Of a stretch of 6,338 bases of DNA, positions 6,277 through 6,338 are shown piece by piece. This stretch comes from Pseudomonadota bacterium (lineage in GTDB: Bacteria > Desulfobacterota > Desulfobacteria > Desulfobacterales > C00003060): positions 1-6,338 of the forward strand of contig JADFWI010000093.1 of NCBI GenBank assembly GCA_015222985.1. Reading direction: 5' to 3'. The position numbers and the translations under genes are program-made. Position 1 is the first letter of the stretch, and each line of letters opens with the position of its first letter. The notes under the pieces are model-generated. The model saw only the letters and a list, made by a program, of their open reading frames with translations, did not search any database and was not told where the DNA came from.

Positions 6277-6338
6277 GTTCAAGATCAAGGCATGCGAAAA
6301 AAATAACCGCAGGCATATGTGTGATATTCCGAGGATTA

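Noticed and set aside
6288..6316. AGGCAT occurring twice near the window end, resembling the AGGCATT motif elsewhere
   Set aside because: A six-base match is expected by chance, and the flanking bases do not extend the similarity.

Overview
The window fits a Gram-negative bacterium, most likely a deltaproteobacterium of the sulfate-reducer type (Desulfobacterota). This is an inference from the style of the type II secretion proteins, the stand-alone second-type EF-G and the repeat-bearing intergenic DNA; no rRNA or other phylogenetic marker is present to confirm it. There are four clear protein genes, all chromosomal in character. I see no tRNA, rRNA, CRISPR array, transposase or phage gene.

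Left part (1-2941): the 3' end of gspD (outer-membrane secretin) is followed by complete gspE (cytoplasmic ATPase), both on the + strand. Together they are the outer-membrane pore and the motor of a type II secretion system. A 160-base gap separates them. It is filled with short tandem repeats (18-base and 12-base periods) bounded by an imperfect inverted repeat, so it looks like a small intergenic repeat element inserted in or grown within the operon. gspE is not followed by gspF: a strong hairpin at 2901-2933 appears to end the transcription unit.

Middle (2942-3892): a rhomboid-family intramembrane serine protease on the - strand, convergent with gspE. It has a GlpG-like cytoplasmic N-terminal domain and an extra C-terminal membrane segment.

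Right part (3893-6338): a 274-base divergent intergenic region separates the rhomboid gene from a complete EF-G-like translational GTPase on the + strand. This intergenic region holds a possible 28-codon ORF, a weak hairpin followed by eight T residues that overlaps the end of that ORF, and a perfect 6-base-arm inverted repeat close to the GTPase start. The GTPase belongs to the divergent second type of EF-G: it is not beside rpsL, rpsG or tuf, and its switch II region has Asp where canonical EF-G has the catalytic His. The last 102 bases hold only a weak terminator-like hairpin.

The genes do not form one system. The secretion pair, the protease and the GTPase appear to be three separate transcription units. 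The places most worth a second look are the repeat element between gspD and gspE, the leader-like region before the GTPase, and the GTPase active-site substitutions.
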